Below are positions 8,144 through 17,800 of a DNA stretch of 39,971 nt, piece by piece. The DNA is from Bacillota bacterium (GTDB taxonomy: Bacteria; Bacillota; Clostridia; Lachnospirales; Bianqueaceae). The translations under genes were made by a program, and so were the position numbers. The notes under the pieces are model-generated. The model was not told the origin of the DNA, ran no database searches, and saw nothing but the letters and a program-made list of their open reading frames with translations. Every line of letters starts with the position of its first letter. The first letter of the stretch is position 1. The stretch covers positions 1 through 39,971 of the forward strand of contig JAFZQZ010000114.1 in the NCBI GenBank assembly GCA_017620135.1, given 5' to 3'.

Positions 8144-8172
8144 TTGACAGATGGGATACAAAAGGGTAAACT
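8144..8172 (+). promoter_or_regulatory. Promoter of metG
   Basis: TTGACA (8144-8149) and TAAACT (8167-8172) have a 17-nt spacer. The leader is only about 40 nt and has a small AGAGGA/TCCTCT hairpin (8184-8200 region) just before the ribosome binding site, so there is no room for a T-box riboswitch. Confidence 0.82.
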
Positions 8173-8219
8173 ATGAAAGATTATAGAGGAAATGTCCTCT
8201 CACATTTGGAGGAATGACA

Positions 8220-10220
8220 ATGAAGAACAGAGGAAAGTATTATCTGACAACTGCCATCGCTTACGCATCCGGCAAACCGCACATCGGCAACACCTACGAG
8301 ATCGTGCTGGCGGACGCCATTGCCCGCTACCGTCGTCTGCAGGGTTATGATGTGTTCTTTATGACCGGTACCGACGAGCATGGTCAGAAGGTCGAACAGA
8401 AAGCCGCCGCGGAAGGGATCACGCCCCAGGAATTCGTGGACCGCGTCGCGGCCAACATCAAGAACGCGTATGACCTGATGAATGTCAGTTACAATAAGTT
8501 TATCCGTACCACCGATGAAGACCATATGAAGAGCGTACAGCACATCTTCACGAAGCTGTACAAGCAGGGAGATATTTATAAAGGCGCTTATGAAGGCCTG
8601 TACTGTGTGCCCTGTGAGAGCTTCTTTACCGAATCCCAGCTGGTCGACGGCAAATGCCCCGACTGTGGCCGTCCGGTAATCAAGGCGCAGGAAGAAGCGT
8701 ATTTCTTCAAGATGAGCAAGTATCAGCAGCGGCTGATCGATCATATCGAGGCGCATCCTGAGTTTATCCAGCCGGAAGCCCGTAAGAGAGAGATGATCAA
8801 TAACTTCCTGAAGCCCGGCCTGCAGGATCTGTGTGTTTCCAGAAGTTCCTTTACCTGGGGCATCCCGGTGGAATTCGATCCGAAGCATGTCGTGTACGTG
8901 TGGATGGACGCGCTGAACAACTATATCACCGGCATCGGATATGACGGTGAGAACAGCAAGGACTCCTACAAATACTGGTGGCCGGCGGATCTGCATCTGA
9001 TCGGTAAGGATATCCTTCGTTTCCATACCATTTACTGGCCGATCTTCCTGATGGCCATGGGTGAGCCGCTGCCCAAACAGGTCTTCGGTCATCCGTGGAT
9101 GCTGATGAACAATGACAAGATGAGTAAGTCCAAAGGCAATCTCATCTATGCGGACGAGATGGTGGACCGTTTCGGCGTGGACGCCGTCCGTTACTTCATG
9201 CTGCATGAGATGCCGTTCGCGAGTGACGGCAATATTACCTATCCGCTGTTCCTGGCCCGTTACAACGGCGACCTGGCCAACGTACTTGGCAACCTGGTGA
9301 ACCGCACCCTGGCTATGCAGCAGAGATACTTCGGTCCCACACTGCAGCCGCAGGGTGAGATCACCGAATTGGATCAGTCGCTGATCGACCTCGCGCTTTC
9401 CACCGTGAAAGCAGTCGATACATGCATGGCGGATCTTCATATCGCGGACGCGATCGAAGCAGTCATGGAACTGACCCGCCGCTGCAACAAGTATATCGAT
9501 GAGACCACGCCGTGGGCGCTCGCGAAGGATGAGTCTCAGAAGGCTCGTCTTGGCAGCGTGCTCTACAATCTGCTGGAAGCGATCCGCTTTATCGGGACTT
9601 TGTTCGCTGCTTATCTGCCGGGCACCTCGGAAGCGATCCTGAATCAGCTGGGCGTAGCAGAAGAAAACCGTGGTCTGGACAGTCTGGAGAGCTTTGGCCT
9701 TCTGAAGGCCGGTGATCAGATCGGAGAGGCTATCGCGCTGTTCCAGCGTGCCGACGAGAAGAAGATCCTGGCGGAGATCGATGCCAGAGATGAAGCTATT
9801 TTGAAGGAAAAAGAAAAAGCAGCGAAAGCTGCCGAAAAGGCAAAAAAAGAGAAAGAAGCAGCAGCTGCTGCAGCGGCTTCCGCTCCTGCGAAAGCACAGA
9901 TAACGATCGACGATTTTGATCAAGTCGAACTGAAAGTCGGAGAAGTGCTGGAGTGCCAGAGAGTGGAAAAATCCAAGAAACTGCTTTGCTCTAAAGTCAA
10001 AATCGGAAATGAAGTCCGTCAGATCGTATCCGGGATCGCCAAGTGGTATACTCCGGAAGAAATGGTAGGAAAGAAAGTCATCGTCGTCACGAACCTGGCG
10101 CCGGCGAAACTGGCAGGGACCCTTTCCGAAGGCATGATCCTCTGCGCGGAAGACGCGGAAGGCAATGTCTGTGTACTGAAACCTGAAAAGGACTATCCGG
10201 CAGGGAGCATCGTATCGTGA
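8220..10220 (+). CDS. metG: Methionyl-tRNA synthetase with C-terminal tRNA-binding domain
   Basis: Charges tRNA(Met) with methionine. The 666-residue protein has the class I signatures PHIGN (HIGN at 21-24) and KMSKS (300-304). It has a zinc-knuckle insertion with CVPCES and CPDCGRP, the anticodon-binding helices, a Lys/Ala-rich coiled linker (about 520-560) and a C-terminal EMAP/Trbp111-like domain (VELKVGEVLECQRVEKSKKLL) used for dimerisation and tRNA binding. Start chosen at ATG 8220, 7 nt after GGAGG (8208-8212); the in-frame ATG at 8214 lies too close to it. Its stop overlaps the start of the TatD gene, so the two are translationally coupled. Gene order metG-tatD is typical of Firmicutes. 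Confidence 0.97.
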   Translation: MKNRGKYYLTTAIAYASGKPHIGNTYEIVLADAIARYRRLQGYDVFFMTGTDEHGQKVEQKAAAEGITPQEFVDRVAANIKNAYDLMNVSYNKFIRTTDEDHMKSVQHIFTKLYKQGDIYKGAYEGLYCVPCESFFTESQLVDGKCPDCGRPVIKAQEEAYFFKMSKYQQRLIDHIEAHPEFIQPEARKREMINNFLKPGLQDLCVSRSSFTWGIPVEFDPKHVVYVWMDALNNYITGIGYDGENSKDSYKYWWPADLHLIGKDILRFHTIYWPIFLMAMGEPLPKQVFGHPWMLMNNDKMSKSKGNLIYADEMVDRFGVDAVRYFMLHEMPFASDGNITYPLFLARYNGDLANVLGNLVNRTLAMQQRYFGPTLQPQGEITELDQSLIDLALSTVKAVDTCMADLHIADAIEAVMELTRRCNKYIDETTPWALAKDESQKARLGSVLYNLLEAIRFIGTLFAAYLPGTSEAILNQLGVAEENRGLDSLESFGLLKAGDQIGEAIALFQRADEKKILAEIDARDEAILKEKEKAAKAAEKAKKEKEAAAAAAASAPAKAQITIDDFDQVELKVGEVLECQRVEKSKKLLCSKVKIGNEVRQIVSGIAKWYTPEEMVGKKVIVVTNLAPAKLAGTLSEGMILCAEDAEGNVCVLKPEKDYPAGSIVS

Positions 10221-11005
10221 GCGAAATGATCTTCATTGACAGCCACGGACATTATGATGACAAGCAGTTCGATAAGGACCGCATGACACTGCTTCCCGAG
10301 ATCCATGAAGCAGGCATCGGCGCGATCATCAACTGCGCGACCGATCTGAAGACCTGTGAGACGACGCTTTCGCTTATGAAGAAGTTTCCCTTTGTCTATG
10401 GGGCAATGGGGATCCATCCGCATGAGTGCAAACACTATGACGTCGATGATCTGGAAGCGGTATTCGCTTACGCGACGGCACACGATAAGGTCGTTGCGGT
10501 AGGTGAGATCGGACTGGATTACCACTATGATTTCTCGCCGCGTGACACACAGCAGGACTTTTTCTGTGAGCAGTGCGAGCTGGCGATCGAACTGGAAGTG
10601 CCGATCATCGTGCACAGCCGCGAAGCTGCGCAGGACACCTTCGATATCGTGAGTGAGTATGCGCAGGCAGACCTTACCGGTGTGATCCACAGCTATACGG
10701 GAAACCTGGAAATGGCGGAGCGGTATATCGACATGGGATTCTATATCGGGATCGGCGGAATGATCACGTTTCCCGATGTGAAGAAGATCCTCCGGACCGT
10801 GAAGGATATCCCGCTGGAGAGGATCCTGCTGGAGACAGACTGCCCATATCTGGCGCCGGTGCCGAACCGCGGTAAACGCAACGATTCCCGGAACATTCCT
10901 TTTATCGCGGCGAAGATCGCTGAGCTTAAAGGGATCAGTATGGAAGAAGTCGCAAAAGTCACGACAGAGAATGTCAATAGGCTGTTTGGAATCAAAATCA
11001 AATAA
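10217..11005 (+). CDS. tatD: TatD family metal-dependent hydrolase (DNase)
   Basis: TIM-barrel metallohydrolase of the TatD/YabD family; characterised members are 3'-5' deoxyribonucleases, although the exact substrate of most is unknown. The 262-residue protein has the metal-binding IDSHGHYDD motif at the N-terminus, MGIHPHE, VGEIGLDYHYD, PIIVHSREA, GVIHSYTG and the C-terminal LLETDCPYLAP with the usual ending TENVNRLFG. Translation starts at GTG 10217, inside the metG stop codon region (GTGA overlap). A terminator at 11018-11053 separates it from the following accessory gene, which breaks the usual metG-tatD-rnmV-rsmA series. Confidence 0.92.
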   Translation: MSEMIFIDSHGHYDDKQFDKDRMTLLPEIHEAGIGAIINCATDLKTCETTLSLMKKFPFVYGAMGIHPHECKHYDVDDLEAVFAYATAHDKVVAVGEIGLDYHYDFSPRDTQQDFFCEQCELAIELEVPIIVHSREAAQDTFDIVSEYAQADLTGVIHSYTGNLEMAERYIDMGFYIGIGGMITFPDVKKILRTVKDIPLERILLETDCPYLAPVPNRGKRNDSRNIPFIAAKIAELKGISMEEVAKVTTENVNRLFGIKIK

Positions 11006-11017
11006 ACGAGCTGGATG

Positions 11018-11053
11018 GACCGCGCCGGGTCGGAGGACTTGGCGCGGTCTTTT
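11018..11053 (+). terminator. Intrinsic terminator after tatD
   Basis: A 9-bp GC-rich stem (11018-11026 with 11041-11049) is followed by TTTT. Confidence 0.82.
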
Positions 11054-11096
11054 CACCGCTAGACTAAGAAAAAAACAGAAAAAGGTGTAGACTTAC

Positions 11097-12542
11097 ATGA
11101 AGATTTCTGACTTAATTGGAGAAGCCACTGAATATGACAAGAAAGAGTTACTGGAAGAGCGGAGACCGAAGAGCTGGCTCAAAAGCGTAAGTGCCTTTGC
11201 TAACGGGATAGGTGGTGCTTTAGTTTTCGGTATATCCGATGACGGGAAATTAGTAGGGCTGAAGGAAGCTAAATATGTTTCTGAACTAATCAGCGAAATG
11301 GTCAAAACGAGGATGGACCCGATACCAAAGATAATATTAGAACAACAATCCAAAGATGGTAAGGATTTCGTTATAGTAAAGGTGCCTGCCGGACAGGAAA
11401 CACCGTACTACTATATTGGAGAGGGCAACCGAATAGCTTATATCAGAATTGGCAATGAGAGTGTGCCTGCCGATGCCATGGCGTTAAAACGTCTTGTTTT
11501 ACGTGGCGGTGGTAGCACATATGACAGCCTTTCTTCACGCTATCGCATGGATAAATACGCATTCACAAAGCTGCGTTCTGTTTACAGACAAAGAACGGGG
11601 CTTGAAATGGATGACTCTGATTTTCTATCTTTCGGCTTGGTTGATGAAGAGGGCATGCTGACCAACGCAGGGGCTTTGCTTGCGGACGAATCACCGATGC
11701 GTTTTTCGAGGGTTTTCTGCACACGCTGGTATGGTTTGACGAAAGCATCGGGCATCATGGAAGCTTTGGATGATAAAGAAATCAGCGGTAGTCTGATCAC
11801 TCTCCTCCAGGGCGGTGAAGAATTTGTCCGCAATAACACAAAGAAACGCTGGAAAAAGACAGAAAGTGGCCGGGTTGAAATGCCCGATTATCCAGAAAGA
11901 GCTGTGCTAGAATGCATCGTAAATGGGCTGATCCACCGAGATTATATGATTCTCGGAAGCGAGGTTCATATCGATGTTTTTGACGATCGGATGGAGATAT
12001 ATTCTCCTGGCGGTATGATGGATGGCTCTCTAGTTCAAAATCTGGATACTGATAAAATTTCGTCTAAGAGGCGAAATCCGATCATTGCGGACATGTTCAG
12101 TCGCATGTACTACATGGAACGTAGAGGCAGCGGTTTCAAGAAAATCAAGGAAGATTACCACAATGCTTTCAACTTCAGACCAGAACTTGAACCCAAATTC
12201 TTCTCTGATATTTCTTCTTTTATTGTGACGCTCTACAACCTGAATTACAATGTTCCTATTGAGAAAACTGCGATTGATCAGGAAAAAGTTGCGATTGGGG
12301 TTGCGATTGATGTTGCGATTCGACAACTGAACGCAAGTCGAATTGTTATTGATAAGGCATTGGCTGTTTATGCACAAATGGGAACAGATAGAATCTTTGG
12401 CCGTACAGATGTTGCTGCTATCACGCATGATTCCGTAACCTCTGCAGGAAATCTGATTAATAAATTAAAGGATGCAGATATGCTGGAAACGGTTAGGGGG
12501 TTTGGTAAAGGAAAGTATAAGTTCAGAGAATCGAAAGGATAA
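11097..12542 (+). CDS. ATP-binding transcriptional regulator with AlbA_2 (Schlafen-type) domain
   Basis: The 481-residue protein belongs to the COG2865-like group. Residues about 10-135 are an AlbA_2 domain (FANGIGGALVFGISDDGKLVG, then AYIRIGNESVPA). The middle resembles the HATPase_c_4 module (ECIVNGLIHRDYMILGSEV, IEIYSPGGM-like MEIYSPGG). The C-terminal 70 residues look like a winged helix (DSVTSAGNLINKLKDADMLE). A short repetitive stretch (VAIGVAIDVAI) joins the last two parts. Proteins of this family are annotated as putative DNA-binding regulators, and some sit in defence or mobile regions; the function here is unknown. The gene is AT-richer than metG and rsmA and occupies the place where Firmicutes usually keep RNase M5, suggesting acquisition. 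Confidence 0.8.
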   Translation: MKISDLIGEATEYDKKELLEERRPKSWLKSVSAFANGIGGALVFGISDDGKLVGLKEAKYVSELISEMVKTRMDPIPKIILEQQSKDGKDFVIVKVPAGQETPYYYIGEGNRIAYIRIGNESVPADAMALKRLVLRGGGSTYDSLSSRYRMDKYAFTKLRSVYRQRTGLEMDDSDFLSFGLVDEEGMLTNAGALLADESPMRFSRVFCTRWYGLTKASGIMEALDDKEISGSLITLLQGGEEFVRNNTKKRWKKTESGRVEMPDYPERAVLECIVNGLIHRDYMILGSEVHIDVFDDRMEIYSPGGMMDGSLVQNLDTDKISSKRRNPIIADMFSRMYYMERRGSGFKKIKEDYHNAFNFRPELEPKFFSDISSFIVTLYNLNYNVPIEKTAIDQEKVAIGVAIDVAIRQLNASRIVIDKALAVYAQMGTDRIFGRTDVAAITHDSVTSAGNLINKLKDADMLETVRGFGKGKYKFRESKG

Positions 12543-12567
12543 GCATAGAAAAGGGAGGAACAGATTA

Positions 12568-12729
12568 GTGTCAGAGATGAATGAAGAATTTGACAAAGCA
12601 AAGGCGATGCTAGAATTATTGTGTGAGCTAGATGCAGGAAAGCAATCCGCTGAGAAGAAAGGCTATACATCGTCCGAAGATGTTCGACAGTATCTGATGA
12701 AATTGCACCAGGACACTATTAAGGAGTAA
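12568..12729 (+). CDS. Small acidic protein, possible orphan antitoxin-like ORF
   Basis: A 53-residue ORF begins at GTG 12568 after GGGAGG (12553-12558) and ends in TAATG overlapping the rsmA start. The sequence MSEMNEEFDKAKAMLELLCE leads into SAEKKGYTSSEDVRQYLMK. The latter resembles the C-terminal segment of small RelB/Phd-type antitoxins, in which a SAE..GW.S.E-like stretch is common, but no toxin ORF lies beside it. The ribosome binding site and the coupling to rsmA argue that it is translated. The antitoxin idea is weak; a remnant of an inserted module or a regulator of the gene before it is equally possible. Confidence 0.5.
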   Translation: MSEMNEEFDKAKAMLELLCELDAGKQSAEKKGYTSSEDVRQYLMKLHQDTIKE

Positions 12730-13688
12730 TGAAGGTGGAACGGGATCAATTTATCGCTGTGCCGAAGAATACCATTGCGGTACTTCAGAAGCATGGCTTT
12801 CAGTTTAAGAAACAGCTGGGACAGAACTTTCTGATCGATATGCATGTGCTGGATAAGATCATCCGGGCAGCCGATATCGGACCGGGAGATATCTGTCTGG
12901 AGATCGGACCGGGGATCGGAAGCCTGACCCAGGCATTATGTGAGGCGACAGTGGATGATGGCCGAGTTTACGCGGTGGAGATCGATGACCGCCTGATCCC
13001 CATTCTGGAAGAGAATCTTGCGGCTTATCCCCATGTGCATATCATCCATACTGATTTCATGAAGATCGATCTGCCTTCTTTCTTTGAAGAGGAGAAGATC
13101 GACCGTCCGGTGAAGGTCGTCGCGAATCTGCCATACTATATCACGACACCGATCATCATGGCACTTTTTGAGAGCGGTGTACCGCTTGCGTCGGTGACGG
13201 TCATGGTCCAGGAAGAGGTTGCCAGGAGGATGCAGGCGAAGCCGGGAACCAAGGATTACGGCGCGCTTTCCCTGGCTGTTCAGTACTATGCGGAGCCTTA
13301 TATCGCGGCACATGTGCCGCCGAACTGCTTTATGCCGCGGCCGAATGTCGGTTCAGCGGTCATTCGGCTGACAAGAAGACCGCAGCCGCCGGTGGAGGTA
13401 CAGGATGAAAAACTGATGTTCAAGCTGATCCGTGCAGCTTTCGGACAAAGAAGGAAGACGCTGGTGAACGCGGTGACAGGCAGCCCGGAACTGGGTGGGA
13501 CGATCCGGATCGTGAACGGACAAAAGGAAAACGGAGAAACGGAAGTCCGGACTCTGCAGATCACCAAAGAACTGATCACACAGGCGCTGGAAGAGGCAGG
13601 CATTTCCCAGACGATCCGCGGAGAAGCACTGAGTCTTCAGCAGTTTGCCGAACTGACAAATGTTCTGGCCAAACAGGCGGATCATTGA
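12729..13688 (+). CDS. rsmA: 16S rRNA (adenine1518/1519-N6)-dimethyltransferase
   Basis: KsgA/RsmA dimethylates two adjacent adenines in the 3' hairpin of 16S rRNA late in 30S assembly. The 319-residue protein shows KKQLGQNFLID (residues 27-37), the SAM motif LEIGPGIG (57-64), the acidic AVEID segment, NLPYYITTPI (near 133, the catalytic N-P-P-Y/F type motif) and the C-terminal PRPNVGSAVI and AFGQRRKTL motifs. The ATG at 12729 overlaps the stop of the small ORF (TAATG) and AAGGAG precedes it by 2-3 nt, so the start may alternatively use re-initiation. Confidence 0.96.
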   Translation: MKVERDQFIAVPKNTIAVLQKHGFQFKKQLGQNFLIDMHVLDKIIRAADIGPGDICLEIGPGIGSLTQALCEATVDDGRVYAVEIDDRLIPILEENLAAYPHVHIIHTDFMKIDLPSFFEEEKIDRPVKVVANLPYYITTPIIMALFESGVPLASVTVMVQEEVARRMQAKPGTKDYGALSLAVQYYAEPYIAAHVPPNCFMPRPNVGSAVIRLTRRPQPPVEVQDEKLMFKLIRAAFGQRRKTLVNAVTGSPELGGTIRIVNGQKENGETEVRTLQITKELITQALEEAGISQTIRGEALSLQQFAELTNVLAKQADH

Positions 13689-13745
13689 TGCGAAGAAAGA
13701 AACAGGTATATACTCAGAGCATCATTTGTTAAGGAGGATTCTTCC

Positions 13746-14177
13746 ATGAATGGAATTACATATCTTCGTGAAGTCAATGAGGCAGTAGTAGCCGGTGAGA
13801 CCGCGATCCGTTCGCTGCAGGCAGCAAAGGAGAAACTGGACAGCGCCCGGAACTGGGGTATCCTGGATATCCTGAGCGGAAACAAGGGCGGCCTGATTTC
13901 AGGGTTTATCAAACACTCCCGGGTAAACGCCGCACAAAACTGCATCGACCAGGCGAAACATGATCTGATGCGCTTTGAGGATGAACTGCGTGACGTTCAG
14001 GACATGAACTATCTGAATGTCGAGATCAGCGGATTCCTGACATTCGCGGATTTCTTCTTCGATGGGCTTCTGGCAGACCTGCTGGTACAGTCGAAGATCG
14101 CCGAAGCACGGGCGAAGGTCGATGACGCGATCTATCGCGTTGAGAATATCGTATATCGTCTGAGAATGATTCGGTAA
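13746..14177 (+). CDS. Conserved helical protein of unknown function
   Basis: I cannot assign a family with a known function. The 143-residue product is soluble and predicted mostly helical: heptad-like runs at about 5-35 (EVNEAVVAGETAIRSLQAAK) and 60-90 (NCIDQAKHDLMRFEDELRDV) surround a Gly-containing turn (ILSGNKGGLISGFIKHSR). A hydrophobic patch (ISGFLTFADFFFDGLLADLL) precedes a basic C-terminus. GGAGG lies ahead of ATG 13746. It stands alone between rsmA and the nitroreductase promoter. A TATACT-like -10 with a TTGATG -35 at the end of rsmA could drive it, with 18-nt spacing. Confidence 0.75.
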   Translation: MNGITYLREVNEAVVAGETAIRSLQAAKEKLDSARNWGILDILSGNKGGLISGFIKHSRVNAAQNCIDQAKHDLMRFEDELRDVQDMNYLNVEISGFLTFADFFFDGLLADLLVQSKIAEARAKVDDAIYRVENIVYRLRMIR

Positions 14178-14194
14178 ACTCACGGAAATAACTC

Positions 14195-14223
14195 TTGCAC
14201 TTGGCATCATTTGAGTTTACACT
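14195..14223 (+). promoter_or_regulatory. Promoter of the nitroreductase-glycosidase cluster
   Basis: TTGCAC (14195-14200) and TACACT (14218-14223) have a 17-nt spacer. A small GGCG-TTA-CGCC hairpin occurs in the short leader. Confidence 0.65.
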
Positions 14224-14280
14224 GAGGATAGGCGTTACGCCTTGATACATCTTGTATAGGATCCTGAATGGAGGTAAACC

Positions 14281-14823
14281 ATGGCTGACACATTGGAAGT
14301 ATTACAGAATCGCCGTTCCTACAGACAATATGAGGACAAGCCGGTCCCGAGAGATATACTGGAGAAGATCGCGAAAGCCGGAACCTATGCAGCCACCGGT
14401 ATGGGCAGACAGTCACCGAGCATCGTATGTATTACCGATAAAGAGACTCGTGATGCGCTGGAAAAAATGAACGCCGCGGTCATGGGTAATCCGGACAGCA
14501 AGCCGTTTTACGGCGCGCCAGTGGTATTCGTCGTCCTTGCGGACAAGTCCATGGCCATGACCTATCTCTATGACGGGTCACTTGTTCTGGGCAATATGAT
14601 GAACGCCGCGGCGGATCTGGGTCTTGGAAGCTGCTGGATCCACCGGGCAAAGGAAGAGTTTGCCAGTGAAGAAGGCAAAAAGCTGCTGGTGAAGTGGGGC
14701 CTTGCGAAAGATATCCAGGATGCTGAACGTTATGAAGGCGTCGGACATCTGATCGTAGGTTATCCGGGAGGGAATAAACCCGCGACCCGGCTGAGAAAAG
14801 AAGGGTACGTCACGTTCGTATAA
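14281..14823 (+). CDS. Nitroreductase family protein
   Basis: FMN-dependent NAD(P)H oxidoreductase fold of 180 residues. The N-terminus LEVLQNRRSYRQYEDKPVP contains the Arg-Arg-Ser FMN-binding signature of the family. AATGMGRQSP, LVLGNMMNAAADLGLGSCWI and the C-terminal VGYPGGNKPA are also family-typical. The natural substrate cannot be read from the sequence. GGAGG stands before ATG 14281. Only 21 nt separate it from the glycosidase gene, so both probably share a transcript from the promoter at 14195. Confidence 0.88.
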   Translation: MADTLEVLQNRRSYRQYEDKPVPRDILEKIAKAGTYAATGMGRQSPSIVCITDKETRDALEKMNAAVMGNPDSKPFYGAPVVFVVLADKSMAMTYLYDGSLVLGNMMNAAADLGLGSCWIHRAKEEFASEEGKKLLVKWGLAKDIQDAERYEGVGHLIVGYPGGNKPATRLRKEGYVTFV

Positions 14824-14844
14824 TCCAATACACGGGAGAAAACC

Positions 14845-17800
14845 ATGTTTTATCCACAATCTAAAGAGCCCCGGCTTTCGCCGGAGCTCTTTGAGCATCC
14901 AACCAGTGAATATCGCGGAACACCGTTCTGGGCCTGGAACGGGAAACTGGAAAAGGAAGAGCTGAAGCGCCAGATCGAGATCTTTCAGGAAATGGGCTTC
15001 GGCGGCTTTCACATGCATGTACGGACTGGACTGGAGACAGAGTATCTGTCCGAGGAATACATGGATGATATCCGGTTCTGCATCGACGAAGCGAAGAAGC
15101 GCGGCATGATCGCCTATCTCTACGACGAGGATCGCTGGCCTTCCGGCAGCTGTGGCGGTCAAGTGACGATGGACCATCCGGAATATGCCCGGAAGAGCCT
15201 TCTGCTGACTACAAAAGCATATATCGGAACAGAAGATTCTGATCAACCGGAGGCCGGTCGTGGTCAGGAACTGATGCGGCAGGGGAACGGAGAACTGGTC
15301 GCGGTCTATGATATCCGGCTCGATGAAGCAGGTTATCTGGAAGAGGCGAGGCTGGTTTGGAAAAAGGACGAGTCCAGCTCGCCATCAGGGGAAACGTTGC
15401 TGTCTTGCCCGGACGGCTTCGTCCGTTGGTACGCCTACGTGGAGCACTCCGGCGCGGATCCGTGGTTCAATAACGCTTCCTATGTCGATACGATGAATCC
15501 GGAAGCGGTACGCCAGTTTATCGATCTGACCCATGAGAAATACGCTTCCGCGATAGGGGATGAGTTCGGAAAGGGGACGAAATCGATCTTTACCGACGAA
15601 CCGCAGTTTACGCCTAAGAAACCGCTGGATTTCGCAAAGGAACAGAAGGATCTTTTTATTCCCTGGACCGACGGCCTGGATGAACTGTATCAGGAAAGAT
15701 TCGGAGAAGATCTCTGGCCGGTACTGCCGGAAGTCTTCTTTGAGCCCAAGTCGCCGGCGACTATCCGGCTGCGGCTTCAGAATGTGATCACGGATCGGTT
15801 CGTGGAGAGTTTCTGCCGGCAGATCGGCGACTGGTGCAATGATTATGATCTGCTGCTCACCGGGCATGTGATGGGAGAACCGACCCTCGAATCGCAGACG
15901 CAGGCGGTGGGCGATGCCATGCGCTGTTATGAAGCGTTCGGGATCCCCGGTATAGACATGCTCTGCGATTTTCATGAATTTACCACCGCCAAGCAGACAG
16001 CTTCCCGCGTGCGTCAGCTGGGCAAGGAAGGGATGCTTTCCGAGCTTTACGGGGTGACCGGCTGGGATTACGATTTTCGCGGATATAAACTGCAGGGTGA
16101 CTGGCAGGCGGCACTCGGTGTGACGCTGCGGGTCCCGCATCTTACCTGGATGACGATGCATGGCGAGGCCAAAAGGGACTATCCGGCCTGTATCGGTTAT
16201 CAGTCGCCCTGGTATTCGAAATACGCGATCATCGAGGATCATTTTGCCCGCCTTGCCACCGTGCTGACCAGAGGGAAAGCGGTGGTGAAGGTGGGTGTCA
16301 TCCATCCCATCGAGAGTTTCTGGCTTCTATGGGGGCCGGGTGACCTGACGGGAGAGAAACGGGCTCAGATGGAGCAGCAGTTTGCTTCGCTGGCGGAAAC
16401 ACTGCTTCTGGGAACGATCGACTTTGATTATATTGATGAGGCGACACTGACCGATCAGCCGGACGACGAACCAAAAACGTTTGATGTGGGCCAGATGCGG
16501 TATGAAGTGCTGATCGTTCCGCCGCTGCTGACGATCCGTGAGATGACGATCCACCGCCTGGCACAGTTCCAGAAAGCCGGCGGCAGGATCCTATGGCAGG
16601 GAGAATGTCCGGTTCTGATCGAAGGAAAAGAAAAGACAGAAGAAACGCGGGGACTTTTTGAACTCCTTCATGTGCTCTATCAGTACGCGGAGAAGATCGG
16701 GACGGATCCCGGCAGTGTACTAAAGGCATTGGAACCGGTCAGAGTATTGGATATCCGACGGGAAAACGGCCTTCGCGAAGATTCGCTGATCTATCAGCTT
16801 CGGGAAGACAAAGAGACAAAGTGGCTGTTTATCGCGAAAGGAAAGAATCCGGTATCGCCGGATGTGGAGACCGCGCCACATCTTCGGGTGAAGATCCGAG
16901 GATCTTACAAAGCAGAGATCTATGACACAGCATCAGGAAAAGTGTATCCGTTGAAGGTCAGGCAGGAAGACGGATGGACGACCTTCGAGAAGACCTGGTA
17001 TATGTACGACAGCCTCCTGCTGAAGCTGGACAAGATGGCGAAAGAGCAATCCGAAACAATGCCAGAAGGTTTGAATCAGAGAGCAGCGGTTCCAAGTACA
17101 GATGATCCGGATAAGAAGGAAACAGCTTCCGGTCTCGATGTCCGTTTTGGGACGGTTCCGGTGAAGCTGGAAGAACCGAACATGCTCCTGCTGGATATGG
17201 CGGAATTTGCTGTGGATGGCGGAGACTATGAACCGGAAGAGGAGATCCTTCGGATCGATAATATCGCCAGAGCCAAGCTGGGGATCCCGCTTCGAAAAAA
17301 GGAAGTGGCACAGCCCTATACCATCCGGGAAACGGGTACGGATAAGGCCCGCCTGAAGCTTCAGTTCCGTTTTGATAGCCAGATCGAAGTACAAAGCGCT
17401 AAACTAGCCATGGAGGACTGCGAGACGACCAGGATCTGGCTGAACGGGAAGGAAGTTAGAGTGGAGCCCGATGGATGGTTCGTCGACCGCTGTATCCAGA
17501 CCGTACCCCTGCCAAAGATCCCAGTCGGTGAGAACCGGATCGAAGTGGAAGTACCGATCGGCCCGAGAACGAATCTGGAAGCCATGTATCTCCTGGGTGA
17601 GTTCGGCGTCAGAGTATCCGGAACGAAGAAGACTCTGACTAAGCCGGTGAAAGAACTGGGCTTCGGTGATATCGTTCCACAGGGGCTGCCTTTCTATACC
17701 GGAAACATGGTCTATCAGATGAAAGTTAGGACAGAAGGAGAATTCTGTGTACGGATCCCGCAGTACCGCGGAGGGCTTTGCGAGGTGATGCTGGATGGGA

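Noticed and set aside
8173..8219. T-box riboswitch in front of metG
   Set aside because: The leader from the predicted start is only about 40 nt and no T-box or terminator is present.
8181..9923. Open frame of 580 codons on the minus strand opposite metG
   Set aside because: It is the antisense shadow of a certain gene; composition is His/Arg/Gln-rich, with no ribosome binding site and no family.
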